From positions 29,706-93,705 of the forward strand of contig NZ_JOAP01000050.1 in assembly GCF_000720475.1 (NCBI RefSeq): a stretch of 64,000 bases of DNA, given 5' to 3'. Origin of the DNA: Streptomyces aureocirculatus (GTDB lineage: Bacteria; Actinomycetota; Actinomycetes; Streptomycetales; Streptomycetaceae). The position numbers were made by a program, and so were the translations under genes. Under the pieces are notes generated by a model, which was not told the origin of the DNA, ran no database searches, and saw only the letters and a list, made by a program, of their open reading frames with translations. Below, in pieces: positions 1-9,618 of this stretch (position 1 is its first letter; each line of letters begins with the position of its first letter).

Positions 1-3
1 GGT

Positions 4-40
4 TGTCAGCCCGCGGGGCCTGTCGCCGCGCGGGCTGACA
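4..40 (+). terminator. 12-bp GC-rich hairpin before lanB
   Basis: Bases 4-15 (TGTCAGCCCGCG) and 29-40 (CGCGGGCTGACA) are perfect inverted repeats around a 13-base loop. There is no T-run. The hairpin lies 30 bases before the lanB start. In lanthipeptide clusters the precursor gene is usually just upstream of lanB, and a hairpin there reduces read-through so that precursor exceeds enzyme. That role is inferred. Confidence 0.6.
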
Positions 41-69
41 CCCCCGGCCCCACTGAACAGGGAGGGTGC

Positions 70-3000
70 ATGGATTCCAGGAACACCGGATCGCTGTACC
101 GGTGCGCAGACACGGCGCTCGTGCGCGCCGCCCGATACGCGACGCTGCCGCTGCCGGCGTGGCCGGACCTGACCGACGGCTCCCCAACCAGCCAGAGTCG
201 GTGGCAGACGTGGCTGCGCGCAGTCTGGTCGGTAGCCGAGATTGCGGAGGCCATCGATCAGGCCAGTCCTTCGCTGGCACAGCAGGTCCATACGCTGTGC
301 AGGGCGTCTCGGCCGGAGGCCCGTCAGCTTCGCCGCGCCATGGTGTCCGTCATGCGATACGTGCTGCGGATGACGGGCCGAGCGACACCGCACGGCCTGT
401 TCGCTGGAATCGCGCCCGTCTCCTTCGGACAACGGCCTGGGTGGGCGTGGGGTGAATGGCATCGCGCCGTTGTACGCGCGGACAGTGCCTGGGTCGCTGA
501 CCTGGTCAGCCGTCTGGAGGCATGTCCTGACGTGTTGCGGCGTCTGCCCGTGATGACCAACAACACCGCCTATGTACGCGGCGAGCGGCTGGTCGTGCCC
601 TACCCTCCCTGTTCACGGCCTACCGAGAAGGGCCCCGCGGCGGAAGTGTCCCTGCGCTATACCGCCGCCGCCCGGATTGCCGTGGAGGCCGCCGCCTCGC
701 CCATCTTCTTCAAGACGGTCGTGGACAGGGTGAAGGCCGAGTTCCCCGACGTGCCCGCGCCCCAGGTGGAAGGTCTCGTCGCCAGCCTGGTCCAGGTCGG
801 TGTGCTCATCAGCAGTCTGCACGCACCGTCCGCCGTCCTCGACGCGCTCGGCCACCTGGTCCAGGAGCTCGACGCCGTCGACGCGGTGCAGTGCGCGGAC
901 CTCGTGGCGGACTTACAGCTCGTCCGCAATGCCATTGCCCAGCACAACCAGGTGCTCGCTCCGGGAGATGGGCGGCGTCTGCGCTTCGCCTTGCAGCTGA
1001 AGATGATGACGTTGAGCACCGTCAAGGCCCAGCCGATCACGGTGGACCTGCGCCTGGACTGCTCGCTCACTCTGCCCCCGCTGGTTGCCCGTGAGGCGGA
1101 GAAGGCCGCCACCGTGCTGGCGCGGCTCACTGCGTACCCCTTCGGCACGCCTGCGTGGCAGGACTTCCACAACCGGTTCTTCGAGCGGTACGGCATCAAC
1201 TCCCTCATCCCTCTGCGGGACGTCGTCGACCCGGATGTGGGACTCGGGTTCCCTGCCGGTTACCGGGACGCGGAACCCGAGCACCGGGAGGCCGTGACCG
1301 CCCGTGAACAGCGGCTGTTCTCCCTCGCCCAGGCCGCCGTGCTCGACGGCCGCGACGAAATCCACCTGGACGAGGAGCTGCTCCGCGCCCTGACGCTCGG
1401 CGACTCAGACACGATGCAGGTACCGGCCCACTTGGAGCTGCGCTTCCAGATCCACGCGACTTCGCAGGCCGCTCTCGCCAACGGCGACTTCGCCCTCCAC
1501 AGCATCGCTCCCTCACGGGGCATCGGCACGACCAGCGGCCGGTGCCTGGGACTGCTCGAACCCGCCGACCAGGCTCGCGCGGCCGCCGTGCTGGAACAGG
1601 TGCCGGTCAATGCGCCCGGCGCGCTGCCCACGCAGGTCTCCTTCGCCCCGCTCGATCGCGGTGACCCCAACGTCACCCGCGTGCCCGAACTCCTGCCGGG
1701 CGTGATCAGCCTGGCCGAGCACCGTCCGGCCGACGAGCGCACCATCACGCTCGATGACCTCGCGGTGGGCTGCGACCGCCGCAGGCTCTACCTCGTCTCC
1801 CTCTCCCGCAGGTGCCTGCTGGACCCGACGACGTTGCACGCTCTCGACCTGCGGGCCCACACGCCACCGCTCGCGCGATTCCTCACCGAGATCAGCCGCT
1901 CCCAGGCCGCCGTCCTGACCCCATTCCCGTGGGCGTCTGCCACGGCCCTCCCGTACCTGCCGCGAGTGCGCTACGGCCGCACGATCCTCTCTCCAGCCAA
2001 GTGGCGGCTGGACCGGTCGGAGCTGCCCGGCCGCCGCACCTCATGGGAGGAATGGCACAAGGCGGTCGACGAGTGGCGCACGCGCCGCCGTGTGCCGGAC
2101 GCCGTCGTGCTGACCGAGGGCGACCAGGGACTACCGCTAGACCTCTCCGTGAGCGCACACCTCGCGCTGCTGCGCACCCACCTGGACAACAGCGAAACGG
2201 CCGTCCTGACCGAAGGGAGGTGTGACAGCGGATGGTTCGGGGGCCGGGCCCACGAGATCGTCGTCCCGATGACGGCCGCCCGTGCGCCACAGTGGCCGAC
2301 GGTCCCACCCGTGACCGCTGACCGGCTCCTCACCCGCGACCACGGTCACCTCCCGGGGTCCGCTCCGTGGATGCTGGTCACGCTGTATGGGCACGTCGAA
2401 CGGCAACCGGCGATTCTGGCCCACCACCTTCCCGCGCTCCTGAACCAATGGGACGAGCCGCCGAAGTGGTGGTACATGCGCTACCGCGACCCGCGTTGGC
2501 ATCTGCGCCTGCGCATCGCGGTCCCCGATGCGCAGGGCTTCGCGCTCGCTGCGCACCGGGTGAATGTGTGGGCGGCCGGACTGCGCCGGGCCGGGCTGCT
2601 GAGCGACGTGCGGTTCGCGACCTCTTACCCGGAAACCGGCAGGTGGGGCACCGGGCCGTTGATGAGCCTCGCTGAGGACGTCTTCGCCGCGGACTCCCGC
2701 GCCCTGGCCGTCCAGTTCGCCCAGAAGCAGTGCCCTCACCCTCAGGCTCTCACCGCGGCGAACTTCATCGCTCTCGCAGTTGCCTTCACCGGCAGCACCG
2801 CCGACGGCATGGGCTGGCTGATCGACCACGGCAGGATCACCGATCCGCGTCCCGTGGACCGGGCGGTGCTCGACGAGGCCGTACGCCTTGCCGATCCGAC
2901 CCGTGGCTGGGCGGCGCTGCGCGCGGTCCCTGGGGGCGCGGCGATTGCTGCCGCCTGGCGGGAGCGCGACGAGGCCCTGGCCCGCTACCGGGAGCGGCTG

Positions 3001-3168
3001 AACGCAACCGACGGCATGGACCCGGATCTGGTCTTGGACTCGCTGTTGCACGCCCACCACATCCGCGCTGTCGGCATCGACAAGGACGACGAACGCATGT
3101 GCATGCGGCTGGCCCATGCCGTCGCAAGGGCTTGGACGCACCGAGGAGATGACCATGGAGCTGCGTGA
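70..3168 (+). CDS. lanB: Lantibiotic dehydratase, full-length LanB (FxLD-type cluster)
   Basis: 1032 residues, the usual length of a full LanB carrying both the tRNA-dependent glutamylation region and the C-terminal glutamate-elimination domain. LanB proteins dehydrate Ser/Thr of a precursor peptide using glutamyl-tRNA. The N-terminal half has the family-like motif TGRATPHGLFAG near residue 100. The SpaB_C/thiopeptide-type elimination domain begins near residue 760 (PWMLVTLYGHVERQ) with the WWYMRYRDPRWHLRLR stretch. The ATG at 70 follows GGAGGG at 61-66. The next gene, lanC, starts inside the last codons, so the two are translationally coupled. The precursor peptide is not in the window and is expected just to the left. 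Confidence 0.93.
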   Translation: MDSRNTGSLYRCADTALVRAARYATLPLPAWPDLTDGSPTSQSRWQTWLRAVWSVAEIAEAIDQASPSLAQQVHTLCRASRPEARQLRRAMVSVMRYVLRMTGRATPHGLFAGIAPVSFGQRPGWAWGEWHRAVVRADSAWVADLVSRLEACPDVLRRLPVMTNNTAYVRGERLVVPYPPCSRPTEKGPAAEVSLRYTAAARIAVEAAASPIFFKTVVDRVKAEFPDVPAPQVEGLVASLVQVGVLISSLHAPSAVLDALGHLVQELDAVDAVQCADLVADLQLVRNAIAQHNQVLAPGDGRRLRFALQLKMMTLSTVKAQPITVDLRLDCSLTLPPLVAREAEKAATVLARLTAYPFGTPAWQDFHNRFFERYGINSLIPLRDVVDPDVGLGFPAGYRDAEPEHREAVTAREQRLFSLAQAAVLDGRDEIHLDEELLRALTLGDSDTMQVPAHLELRFQIHATSQAALANGDFALHSIAPSRGIGTTSGRCLGLLEPADQARAAAVLEQVPVNAPGALPTQVSFAPLDRGDPNVTRVPELLPGVISLAEHRPADERTITLDDLAVGCDRRRLYLVSLSRRCLLDPTTLHALDLRAHTPPLARFLTEISRSQAAVLTPFPWASATALPYLPRVRYGRTILSPAKWRLDRSELPGRRTSWEEWHKAVDEWRTRRRVPDAVVLTEGDQGLPLDLSVSAHLALLRTHLDNSETAVLTEGRCDSGWFGGRAHEIVVPMTAARAPQWPTVPPVTADRLLTRDHGHLPGSAPWMLVTLYGHVERQPAILAHHLPALLNQWDEPPKWWYMRYRDPRWHLRLRIAVPDAQGFALAAHRVNVWAAGLRRAGLLSDVRFATSYPETGRWGTGPLMSLAEDVFAADSRALAVQFAQKQCPHPQALTAANFIALAVAFTGSTADGMGWLIDHGRITDPRPVDRAVLDEAVRLADPTRGWAALRAVPGGAAIAAAWRERDEALARYRERLNATDGMDPDLVLDSLLHAHHIRAVGIDKDDERMCMRLAHAVARAWTHRGDDHGAA

Positions 3169-4420
3169 CGCCGCACGGGATGCCGCCGACGCCATCGCGG
3201 AGCGTCTTGCCGTACCGCAGGACGTACGGTCGCTGGCTCACCGGCAGGGCTGGTGGCCGCAGTCCCTGGCGCACGGGGCCGTCGGCGTCGCGTTGCTGCA
3301 CATCGAGCGGGCCCGCACAGGTCAGGGGTCGTGGCAGCGGGCGCATGACTGGCTTGCCTGCGCCGCAGCAGAGTCGGCCGTCGGGGGCCCCGACAGCCAC
3401 CTCTACTACGGAGCGCCTGCTCTCGCCTTTGCTCTGCATGCCGCCGCCGACCGGCCCGGACGGTATGCCCGCGCACTGGACACCCTTGACCAGTACGTCA
3501 CGACGGCGATCCGGGTCCGGTTGGCCAGTGCCCACGCCCGCATGGACCGGGGCGAGACGGCCGCGCTGGCCGAGTTCGACACGATCCGGGGTCTGAGTGG
3601 GATGGGCGCTCTCCTGCTGCACCGTGATGTCCATACCGGACTGCTCCGGCAGACCCTGGCGTACCTGGTCAGGCTCACCGAGCCGGTCAAACACGATGGC
3701 GAGGTCCTGCCCGGCTGGTGGAGCCACCTCGGCCCCTCCAGTGAAGCGTCCCCGGACTATCCGGCAGGGCATGCCAACAACGGCGTCGCCCACGGCATCA
3801 GCGGCCCCCTCGCTCTGCTCTCCCTCGCTGCACGCCGCGGTGTCACTGTCGAAGGCCACAGTGAGGCGATCACCCGTGTCCTGGCCTGGCTTGACCAGTG
3901 GCAGCAGGAGGGCCCCGCCGGTGCGTGGTGGCCGTACTGGATCACCCGTGAACAGCTGCGATCTGGCCTGCCCGGCCCGGGCCCGTCGCGGCCGTCCTGG
4001 TGCTATGGGACGGCCGGGTTCGCCCGCGCCCAGCAGCTCGCTGCCCTCGCACTCAACGACCGTGAGCGGCAGCGCGCGGCTGAGCGCGCGCTCCTCCAGG
4101 TGATGACCGACCCCGCTCAGCTCGGGGCGACCGTGGACGTCTCTCTTTGCCACGGGTTCGCCGGCTTGGCACACATCACGCAACTCGTGGCTGCTGATGC
4201 CATCACCCCTGGTCTCACCGAGTGCCTGCCCCGGCTCCTTGCCTCGATCACCGATACCGCCCCCGGGGCGCTGACGGCTTCGTTGCTCGACTCTGCCGAC
4301 GGCGGCGACATCGGGCTCCTTGAAGGCGCTGCAGGTGTCGCTCTCGCCCTCCACTCCTTCCAGACCGGAATGCCGTCCGCGTCCGGCTGGGACGCCTGCT
4401 TTCTGACCAGCTCGGTATGA
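3155..4420 (+). CDS. lanC: Lanthionine synthetase LanC-like cyclase
   Basis: About 421 residues, normal for LanC, the zinc enzyme that adds Cys thiols to dehydrated residues to form (methyl)lanthionine rings. The zinc ligands are visible in the family context: SWCYGTAG near residue 283 and SLCHGFAG near residue 330. The LanC repeat motifs HGAVGVALLH, HGISGPLALL and LEGAAGVALAL follow the expected spacing. I chose the ATG at 3155 because GAGGAG at 3143-3148 is well placed. The gene overlaps lanB by 14 bases and ends at the start of the next gene, so lanB, lanC and the methyltransferase fusion form one coupled operon. Confidence 0.93.
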   Translation: MELRDAARDAADAIAERLAVPQDVRSLAHRQGWWPQSLAHGAVGVALLHIERARTGQGSWQRAHDWLACAAAESAVGGPDSHLYYGAPALAFALHAAADRPGRYARALDTLDQYVTTAIRVRLASAHARMDRGETAALAEFDTIRGLSGMGALLLHRDVHTGLLRQTLAYLVRLTEPVKHDGEVLPGWWSHLGPSSEASPDYPAGHANNGVAHGISGPLALLSLAARRGVTVEGHSEAITRVLAWLDQWQQEGPAGAWWPYWITREQLRSGLPGPGPSRPSWCYGTAGFARAQQLAALALNDRERQRAAERALLQVMTDPAQLGATVDVSLCHGFAGLAHITQLVAADAITPGLTECLPRLLASITDTAPGALTASLLDSADGGDIGLLEGAAGVALALHSFQTGMPSASGWDACFLTSSV

Positions 4421-4431
4421 GAGGAGAGAAC

Positions 4432-6528
4432 ATGGCAGCGGAGGAATGGCCGCAGCGACTCATCCGGTTCGCCGACTGGGACCGCGCGGAGACCACCGCC
4501 GTCCAGTACCTGCTTCCGGTGCTGATTGACCTGGAGGCGGACCTGGGGCAGTGGTCGTTCCTGCGGAAGTTCCCCTCGTGGCGGGTGCGATACCGGCCCG
4601 CGGGCCCGGACTCCTCCAAGGGCTTGGACGCGGCTCTGGACGAGCTGGTCGTTGCTGGTGTCCTCGCCTCGTGGACGCGGGGCATCTACGAGCCGGAAGA
4701 GACGGCCTTCGGTGGTCCGGCCGCCATGAAGATCGCGCACACACTGTTCCACTACGACAGCCATCACCTGCTGGAAGCGATGGCCCACGAGCAGGCGGCG
4801 ACCGGTCCCGGGCTCGGGCTCGGGCGGCGTGAGCTGGGGATCGCCCTGCTCAGCGTGGCGATGCGCGCAGCGGGACTTGACTGGTACGAGCAGGGCGATG
4901 TCTGGGCGCGTGTCGCGGCTGAACGCCCCGGTGGCCAAGATCGCCAACCTCCGCGGCACAAGGCGGCCGTCCATCGCCTCATGACGGTCGACGTCAGCGC
5001 CACGAGCAGCAGCGTCACCGAGGGAGGCCTTGCGCCGCTGGCGGACTGGATAGCCACGTTCGAGTGGTTCGGCCAGCAGCTCGCAGACCTCAACCGCCAG
5101 GGCCGCCTGGAGCGCGGGCTGCGGGCCGTGATCGCCCACCACGCGATCTTCCACTGGAACCGTCTGGGCCTGCCAGCGCAGGACCAGCACACCTTGTCAA
5201 CACTCGCGAAAGAGGTAGTCATGGGAACGAGCGACAACGCCGCGTCCGGCCAAGCTGTGAGGCCGCAGAGCACTACGGTCACCGGGGTGAACAGTGACAC
5301 CATCGAAGCCAATTCAGCCGACCGCCTGCGCCATCAGCTGATCGACCACCTGGTCGAAAACGGATGGGTGCGCACGCCCCGCGTGGAGGAAGCCATGCGG
5401 ACGGTGCCCCGGCACCTCTTCCTCCCGAACGCCTCGCTGGAGAAGGCGTACGGGAACGCCCCGGTGAACACCAAGCTCGACGAGAACGGCACGTCCATCA
5501 GCTGTGCCTCCCAGCCCGACATCGTCGGCATGATGCTGGAACAGCTGGAGGTGGAGCCCGGCCACAAGGTCCTGGAACTCGGGGCCGGTACCGGCTTCAA
5601 CGCCGGTCTCCTCGACTATCTCGTCGGAGAGAAGGGGCACGTGACCACCATCGACGTCGATGAGGACATCGTGGACGGCGCCCGTGCCGGACTGGCCGCA
5701 GCCGACATCCACAACGTGGAAGTGGTCCTCGGGGACGGGGCAGTAGGCCACGCCCCGAACGCGCCATATGACCGCATCATCGCGACGGTCGGCGCGCACG
5801 GTGTGCCTCACGCCTGGCTCGAACAGCTCGCCCCCGGCGGACGGCTCCTCACCCCTCTGCGCCTGCGCGGCAGCGTCTCCCGCTCGATCGCCTTCGAGTA
5901 CCAGGACGGAGTCTGGCGCAGCGTCGGGAGCCAGATGAACACGTTCATGCCGTTGCGGCAGGGCATCGCAGATGACCCGCGCGTCTTCGTCTCCCTGGAC
6001 CCTGACAACACTGTCACCCTCGTCACCAACGGTGACCAGACGATCGACCAGGACGCCTTGAGCGACATCTTCCGGCAGCCTCGCGCCGAGGTGTGGACGG
6101 GCGTCACCTTCCGGGGCCCGGAGTCAGCGGAGTACCTGGAGCTTTGGCTCACTTGCAGCATGCCCCACGGGCTGAGCCGGATGCCCACACAGCCCGAAGC
6201 TGTCAAAAACGGCCTGGTCACAGCGCCCTATCCGTCCTCCACCGCAGTCGTCGAGGGCGCCACACTCACCTACCTCACCCGGCGACGGGCCCCCGAGAAG
6301 GCCCCCGACGGCGCCATCCTGTACGAGTTCGGTGTCATCGGACATGGCCCCGACGCTCAGGCGCTGGCCGGACACGTCGCCGAGCAGATCCAGGCCTGGG
6401 ACCGTGACTTCCGCAGCCTCGACGTCGGTTTCCAGATCCAGCCGCTCGACGCGGCGCCCTCCACGTCGAAGCCCGGGCGCTTCGCCTTCGACAATGAGCT
6501 GAACCGCATCGTCATCGAATGGCAGTGA
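4432..6528 (+). CDS. SpaB_C-like domain fused to FxLD-system isoaspartate-type O-methyltransferase
   Basis: 699 residues with two parts. Residues ~1-255 look like a second thiopeptide-type/SpaB_C elimination domain (IRFADWDRAE, WRVRYRP, FHYDSHHLLEA). Residues ~295 onward are a protein-L-isoaspartate methyltransferase-like domain: GWVRTPRVEEAMRTVPRHLF, the SAM-binding VLELGAGTGFNAG near 380 and the acidic VTTIDVDEDIVDG. Enzymes of this type in class I lanthipeptide clusters methylate an Asp of the modified peptide, leading to an imide or isoaspartate; I infer that role here. AGAGGAG precedes the ATG at 4432; an ATG at 4417 is also in frame. A ribosome-binding site and ATG at the domain junction (5211-5221) could give a free methyltransferase. 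Confidence 0.85.
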   Translation: MAAEEWPQRLIRFADWDRAETTAVQYLLPVLIDLEADLGQWSFLRKFPSWRVRYRPAGPDSSKGLDAALDELVVAGVLASWTRGIYEPEETAFGGPAAMKIAHTLFHYDSHHLLEAMAHEQAATGPGLGLGRRELGIALLSVAMRAAGLDWYEQGDVWARVAAERPGGQDRQPPRHKAAVHRLMTVDVSATSSSVTEGGLAPLADWIATFEWFGQQLADLNRQGRLERGLRAVIAHHAIFHWNRLGLPAQDQHTLSTLAKEVVMGTSDNAASGQAVRPQSTTVTGVNSDTIEANSADRLRHQLIDHLVENGWVRTPRVEEAMRTVPRHLFLPNASLEKAYGNAPVNTKLDENGTSISCASQPDIVGMMLEQLEVEPGHKVLELGAGTGFNAGLLDYLVGEKGHVTTIDVDEDIVDGARAGLAAADIHNVEVVLGDGAVGHAPNAPYDRIIATVGAHGVPHAWLEQLAPGGRLLTPLRLRGSVSRSIAFEYQDGVWRSVGSQMNTFMPLRQGIADDPRVFVSLDPDNTVTLVTNGDQTIDQDALSDIFRQPRAEVWTGVTFRGPESAEYLELWLTCSMPHGLSRMPTQPEAVKNGLVTAPYPSSTAVVEGATLTYLTRRRAPEKAPDGAILYEFGVIGHGPDAQALAGHVAEQIQAWDRDFRSLDVGFQIQPLDAAPSTSKPGRFAFDNELNRIVIEWQ

Positions 6529-6529
6529 C

Positions 6530-7630
6530 ATGGACGTCGGCCAGATAGCACGGCGTTTCCCCCTGGTCGCCCGCCCGCGCCCAGCCTGCCCGCCCCTCGC
6601 GGACCGGGTCCGGGAGATGAGCGACCTGGCTGACACCGCTAAGCGGGAGGGCAAGGTGGCCTCTGCGACCGTCGCGCTGAACAAGGCGGCGCTGATCGCG
6701 AGTGACTGCGGCCTGCCGGATTTGGCGCGCGCTCTGTGCTGGCGTCACGCCCAAGTCTTCCTGTGCGCACAGCCTTTGGGCGCGCAGGAGGCTCGGTTCG
6801 CGCTGGAGCCCCTGGTCAACCTGGCCCGTCTACGTATCCGCGATGGCGACGGGAACGGCGGTTACCTCCTGCTCGACACACTAATCACAGCGGTGAGAGC
6901 GAAGTCAGAAGCGGAAATCGACGGCCGCACCGTGTCTTTCCAGCACCTCACAGACTCGGCGGACGCCCATCGAAGGGTGCACCAATGGCTGTGGACAGTC
7001 CTGCTCGGCGACGGGACGCGCGCCCTCGTTAAGGCCGGCCAGTGGGATCGTGCACGAGCACACATCGAGCGGCACCACGGTGTCGGCCAGCGCCTGTTCG
7101 ATGGACGTCAAGTTGGGGTCCTGGTCCGCTGCCTCAGCGGGCAGCCCACGGAAGCACTGGGATATCTCAACCACAGCACGCTCTCGGAAGACTGGGAACA
7201 CGCCGTAGCCGCATGCCTCGCAGTGCTCTGTATGACCACAGATGGGGATGCCCTTGTCGGCCCAGCCAAGACCATGATAGGGACCTACCTGGCCCTGGAC
7301 ACCTCGCCCGAACTGGCCTTCTTCCGTTCTCGTCTCGGGCTGGCTGTTCTCGATCTCTCCGCACGTTCTGAGCAGGCTGGAGTACTTGGCCGTCTCACTC
7401 ATGAAGCAACGACACAAGAGGACGGCTATGTTGCTCGCGACGTCATTGCCCATCCGTCGTGCCGCGAGGAGATGCCCCAAGACAAGCTCCGCACGCTGAC
7501 CGCCTCAGTCGCTTCGGCTGGTCTTGGCCGGGGCTACATCCCCGAGCCCTTCAAACGGGACCTTCTAACCGCTGTGGCCATCAGTTCATCTGTGGCGGAA
7601 CACCACCTCGCCCAACAACGACGGGTGTGA
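6530..7630 (+). CDS. Helical (TPR-like) accessory protein of the lanthipeptide cluster
   Basis: 366 residues, starting two bases after the methyltransferase stop, so it is co-transcribed. The composition is alpha-helical and rich in Ala, Leu and Arg (for example AKREGKVASATVALNKAALIASDCG and LARALCWRHAQ), suggesting tetratricopeptide-like repeats. I see no signal peptide, membrane segment or catalytic motif. Proteins of this general type sit at the end of streptomycete lanthipeptide operons and have no assigned reaction; a scaffold or regulatory role is a guess. No clear ribosome-binding site precedes the ATG, which fits coupling to the upstream stop. Confidence 0.7.
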   Translation: MDVGQIARRFPLVARPRPACPPLADRVREMSDLADTAKREGKVASATVALNKAALIASDCGLPDLARALCWRHAQVFLCAQPLGAQEARFALEPLVNLARLRIRDGDGNGGYLLLDTLITAVRAKSEAEIDGRTVSFQHLTDSADAHRRVHQWLWTVLLGDGTRALVKAGQWDRARAHIERHHGVGQRLFDGRQVGVLVRCLSGQPTEALGYLNHSTLSEDWEHAVAACLAVLCMTTDGDALVGPAKTMIGTYLALDTSPELAFFRSRLGLAVLDLSARSEQAGVLGRLTHEATTQEDGYVARDVIAHPSCREEMPQDKLRTLTASVASAGLGRGYIPEPFKRDLLTAVAISSSVAEHHLAQQRRV

Positions 7631-7661
7631 GTAGCTGAGGGCATGAAGTCCGGTGAGACGA

Positions 7662-8110
7662 TCACGGCTCCCGGTAGAAGGCCGCCAGGCTTGTGCGGAA
7701 TTGGGTTCGAAGCCTTTGACGGAAAGACTTTTCGGCAATGTACGGATCATCTGGTGGGCTGCTCAGGGGTGCGTGGCCGCGCAGGATCAGCCGGGGGTAG
7801 ATGTCGTCCGCGTCATTCAGGAAGAGGTGATTGGCGCTCAGAAGCTGTTGGCGGCGTGAGGGTCGCCGTAGGCCCGTACGGCCACATCTCTGGGGGTTTT
7901 GCCCTCCCGGACGGTGAGGTAGCGCGGCGTGATCCCTTCCTGCCCAACCTGGACCCGGTCGTCTACTGCGGTGACACCGGCGATATTGCCCAGGGCGAAC
8001 AGGATTTTATCTCTCTGGTCCTGCACGGTGGCGTCCCCGGCCACGACGACGATGGCTCGACGCTCACCGAACGCACATGCGCCGGTAGAGCCACATCCCA
8101 GCCATGCTGG
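7662..8110 (-). pseudogene. Decayed BON/LysM-domain protein
   Basis: On the minus strand an uninterrupted stretch encodes a BON-like segment (AGDATVQDQRDKILFALGNI, then VTAVDDRVQVG) followed by a LysM-like segment (YLTVREGKTPRDVAVRAYGD). This order matches potassium-binding/YgaU-type BON-LysM proteins. The frame hits TGA at about 7840, but the next frame continues the LysM pattern (LSANHLFLNDADDIYP, then RLILRG) until a stop at 7662-7664. One base change would therefore restore the domain. No start codon with a convincing ribosome-binding site was found upstream, so the N-terminus is probably lost too. A long plus-strand open frame covers the same bases and is taken to be spurious. Confidence 0.5.
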
Positions 8111-8260
8111 CCCCCAGCTCGCATCCCGTCAGCGTCCTCCGGCCCTATGCCTGACGGACGACGTCAAGAGCTCGCCCCTCGCTCTCGCGGCTTGACAGAC
8201 GGCACTAGGAACAGTGAGATCACCTCATCTCAGGGCTTCCACTCTGCCCGGGGTGGTGCT

Positions 8261-9187
8261 TCAGCTCCAACTCGGCGAGGGTCCGTTCCGCTCTCCGTAG
8301 GGTACTGGGCGGCCTGTGAACCCATCCAGGAGAACACGGCGGCCTACTGGCTTGTCCAGCTTCAACGTCACCTCCCCGGTCCTCAATTCGCCAGTGCACG
8401 GGCCCTTCTTCGCCCCGACGATGAACGCGGAAAGCACCACGCTGCTCCGGGTTTCCAAGACATCGACAGCTTGCCCTTTATCGCAGGAACCATGGTTGGC
8501 AGCCACGACGACGGACCGGCCTTCTCCAGTCACCTTGACCAGTCGGCCGAGTGGTGCCAGCTCGGATGCCGACACTGCTCCTGCCGGTTGAATCGGCGGC
8601 TTGGGCAGCTTCGATGGACGGAGCGCAACCCGCTTAAGCGGGGTTTCGTAGCCCTCCAAGGCGAACATCCAGGCCGGGACAGTCGCTGGGCCACGGCTGG
8701 TGGCCAGAGTCATCTCCCCTAGCTGAGCCCCTGTCACGGTCAGGTGCGGCCCATCACTGCTGTTACGGTCCAGCGCCGTGTATGCCGCTCCAGCGTCTAT
8801 CAACGGCAGGGTGAGCGAGCCACCGCTCTCCCACGTCACCTGGCCCTTCTTACGTGGAGTGGCGGGAAGGTTTCCGCGCAGGACGAAATTGTTTGTCAGG
8901 TATGCGCGCTTGTCCGCTTCATTCCGGAAGGTCTTCTGGGGGAGCTGAACCGCGTCCGCCATCGGGTAGTACCCCCTGCTCCACGCCACGGCTGCCCTAG
9001 ATGCACCCCAGGCTTCGGCGACTTGGCGGGCGCGGGCCTCCCGCTTTGGTGAGGGGTCGCGTTCGTTAACCTCCGTGCTGCTGCTGTCGCCTTTGTCGCT
9101 TCCGCAGCCTGTGGCGGCACCGGTCGCGGCGGCGAGCAGGGCAAGCGCCGCGAGCACGTTGACAGTGCGTGTCGCGTTCCTACGCAT
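8261..9187 (-). CDS. Secreted lipoprotein of unknown function
   Basis: 308 residues. The N-terminus has arginines, a hydrophobic stretch (VLAALALLAAATGAA) and a lipobox-like TGC, with Cys28 as the likely lipidated residue. A Ser/Asp/Glu-rich linker follows, as in many streptomycete lipoproteins. The rest is hydrophilic with two further cysteines (NHGSCDKG and KKGPCTGE) that could form a disulfide. No enzymatic motif was recognised. GGAGG lies just before the ATG at 9187. Its neighbours are the BON/LysM relic and a secreted protease on the same strand; no functional link is evident. Confidence 0.75.
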   Translation of the reverse strand: MRRNATRTVNVLAALALLAAATGAATGCGSDKGDSSSTEVNERDPSPKREARARQVAEAWGASRAAVAWSRGYYPMADAVQLPQKTFRNEADKRAYLTNNFVLRGNLPATPRKKGQVTWESGGSLTLPLIDAGAAYTALDRNSSDGPHLTVTGAQLGEMTLATSRGPATVPAWMFALEGYETPLKRVALRPSKLPKPPIQPAGAVSASELAPLGRLVKVTGEGRSVVVAANHGSCDKGQAVDVLETRSSVVLSAFIVGAKKGPCTGELRTGEVTLKLDKPVGRRVLLDGFTGRPVPYGERNGPSPSWS

Positions 9188-9618
9188 GGTTCCTCCAGAG
9201 ACTGAGGGGGACGCGTGAGCTCTTTCCGCTGGGGCGCATACTGTGCCGCCCCTGTGACGCAGCGACCCTCAGTCGAGTTCCACTGCGGCGGCACAGTGTT
9301 GGCATGTTGCCTCTATTCGGTCAACTAGTCGCCGTGGCTGGAAGGCTGCGGTCGCCAGCCGCTCCTCCGGAGAACTATGCGGTCACAGGCTGAGGCCAAG
9401 TGGACTTACGCTGAACGATGTCGGCGCAAGTCCACCTTCGGCCAGTATCAGGGCACGCAACTATGGGTTTGTCTGTCGCCACTTCGACCGATCAGGTCCG
9501 CAACTAGGGTGCGTGCCCCTCGCGTCAGGGACATCTCCGGCCCCCTTCCCTCAGGAAGGCAGATTCGGCTCTGCATCAGGTCCCATCCGAGAGTGACCGC
9601 CGGATCGCGCCCTGGCGA
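9188..9618. other. Intergenic, no gene recognised
   Basis: 431 bases between the serine protease stop and the lipoprotein start, both on the minus strand. It should hold the lipoprotein promoter. Open frames here are short and lack ribosome-binding sites or coding character. Confidence 0.5.

Noticed and set aside
7643..8722. Long plus-strand open frame of 359 codons
   Set aside because: It runs antisense to the BON/LysM relic and the lipoprotein gene, has no family resemblance and no good ribosome-binding site.
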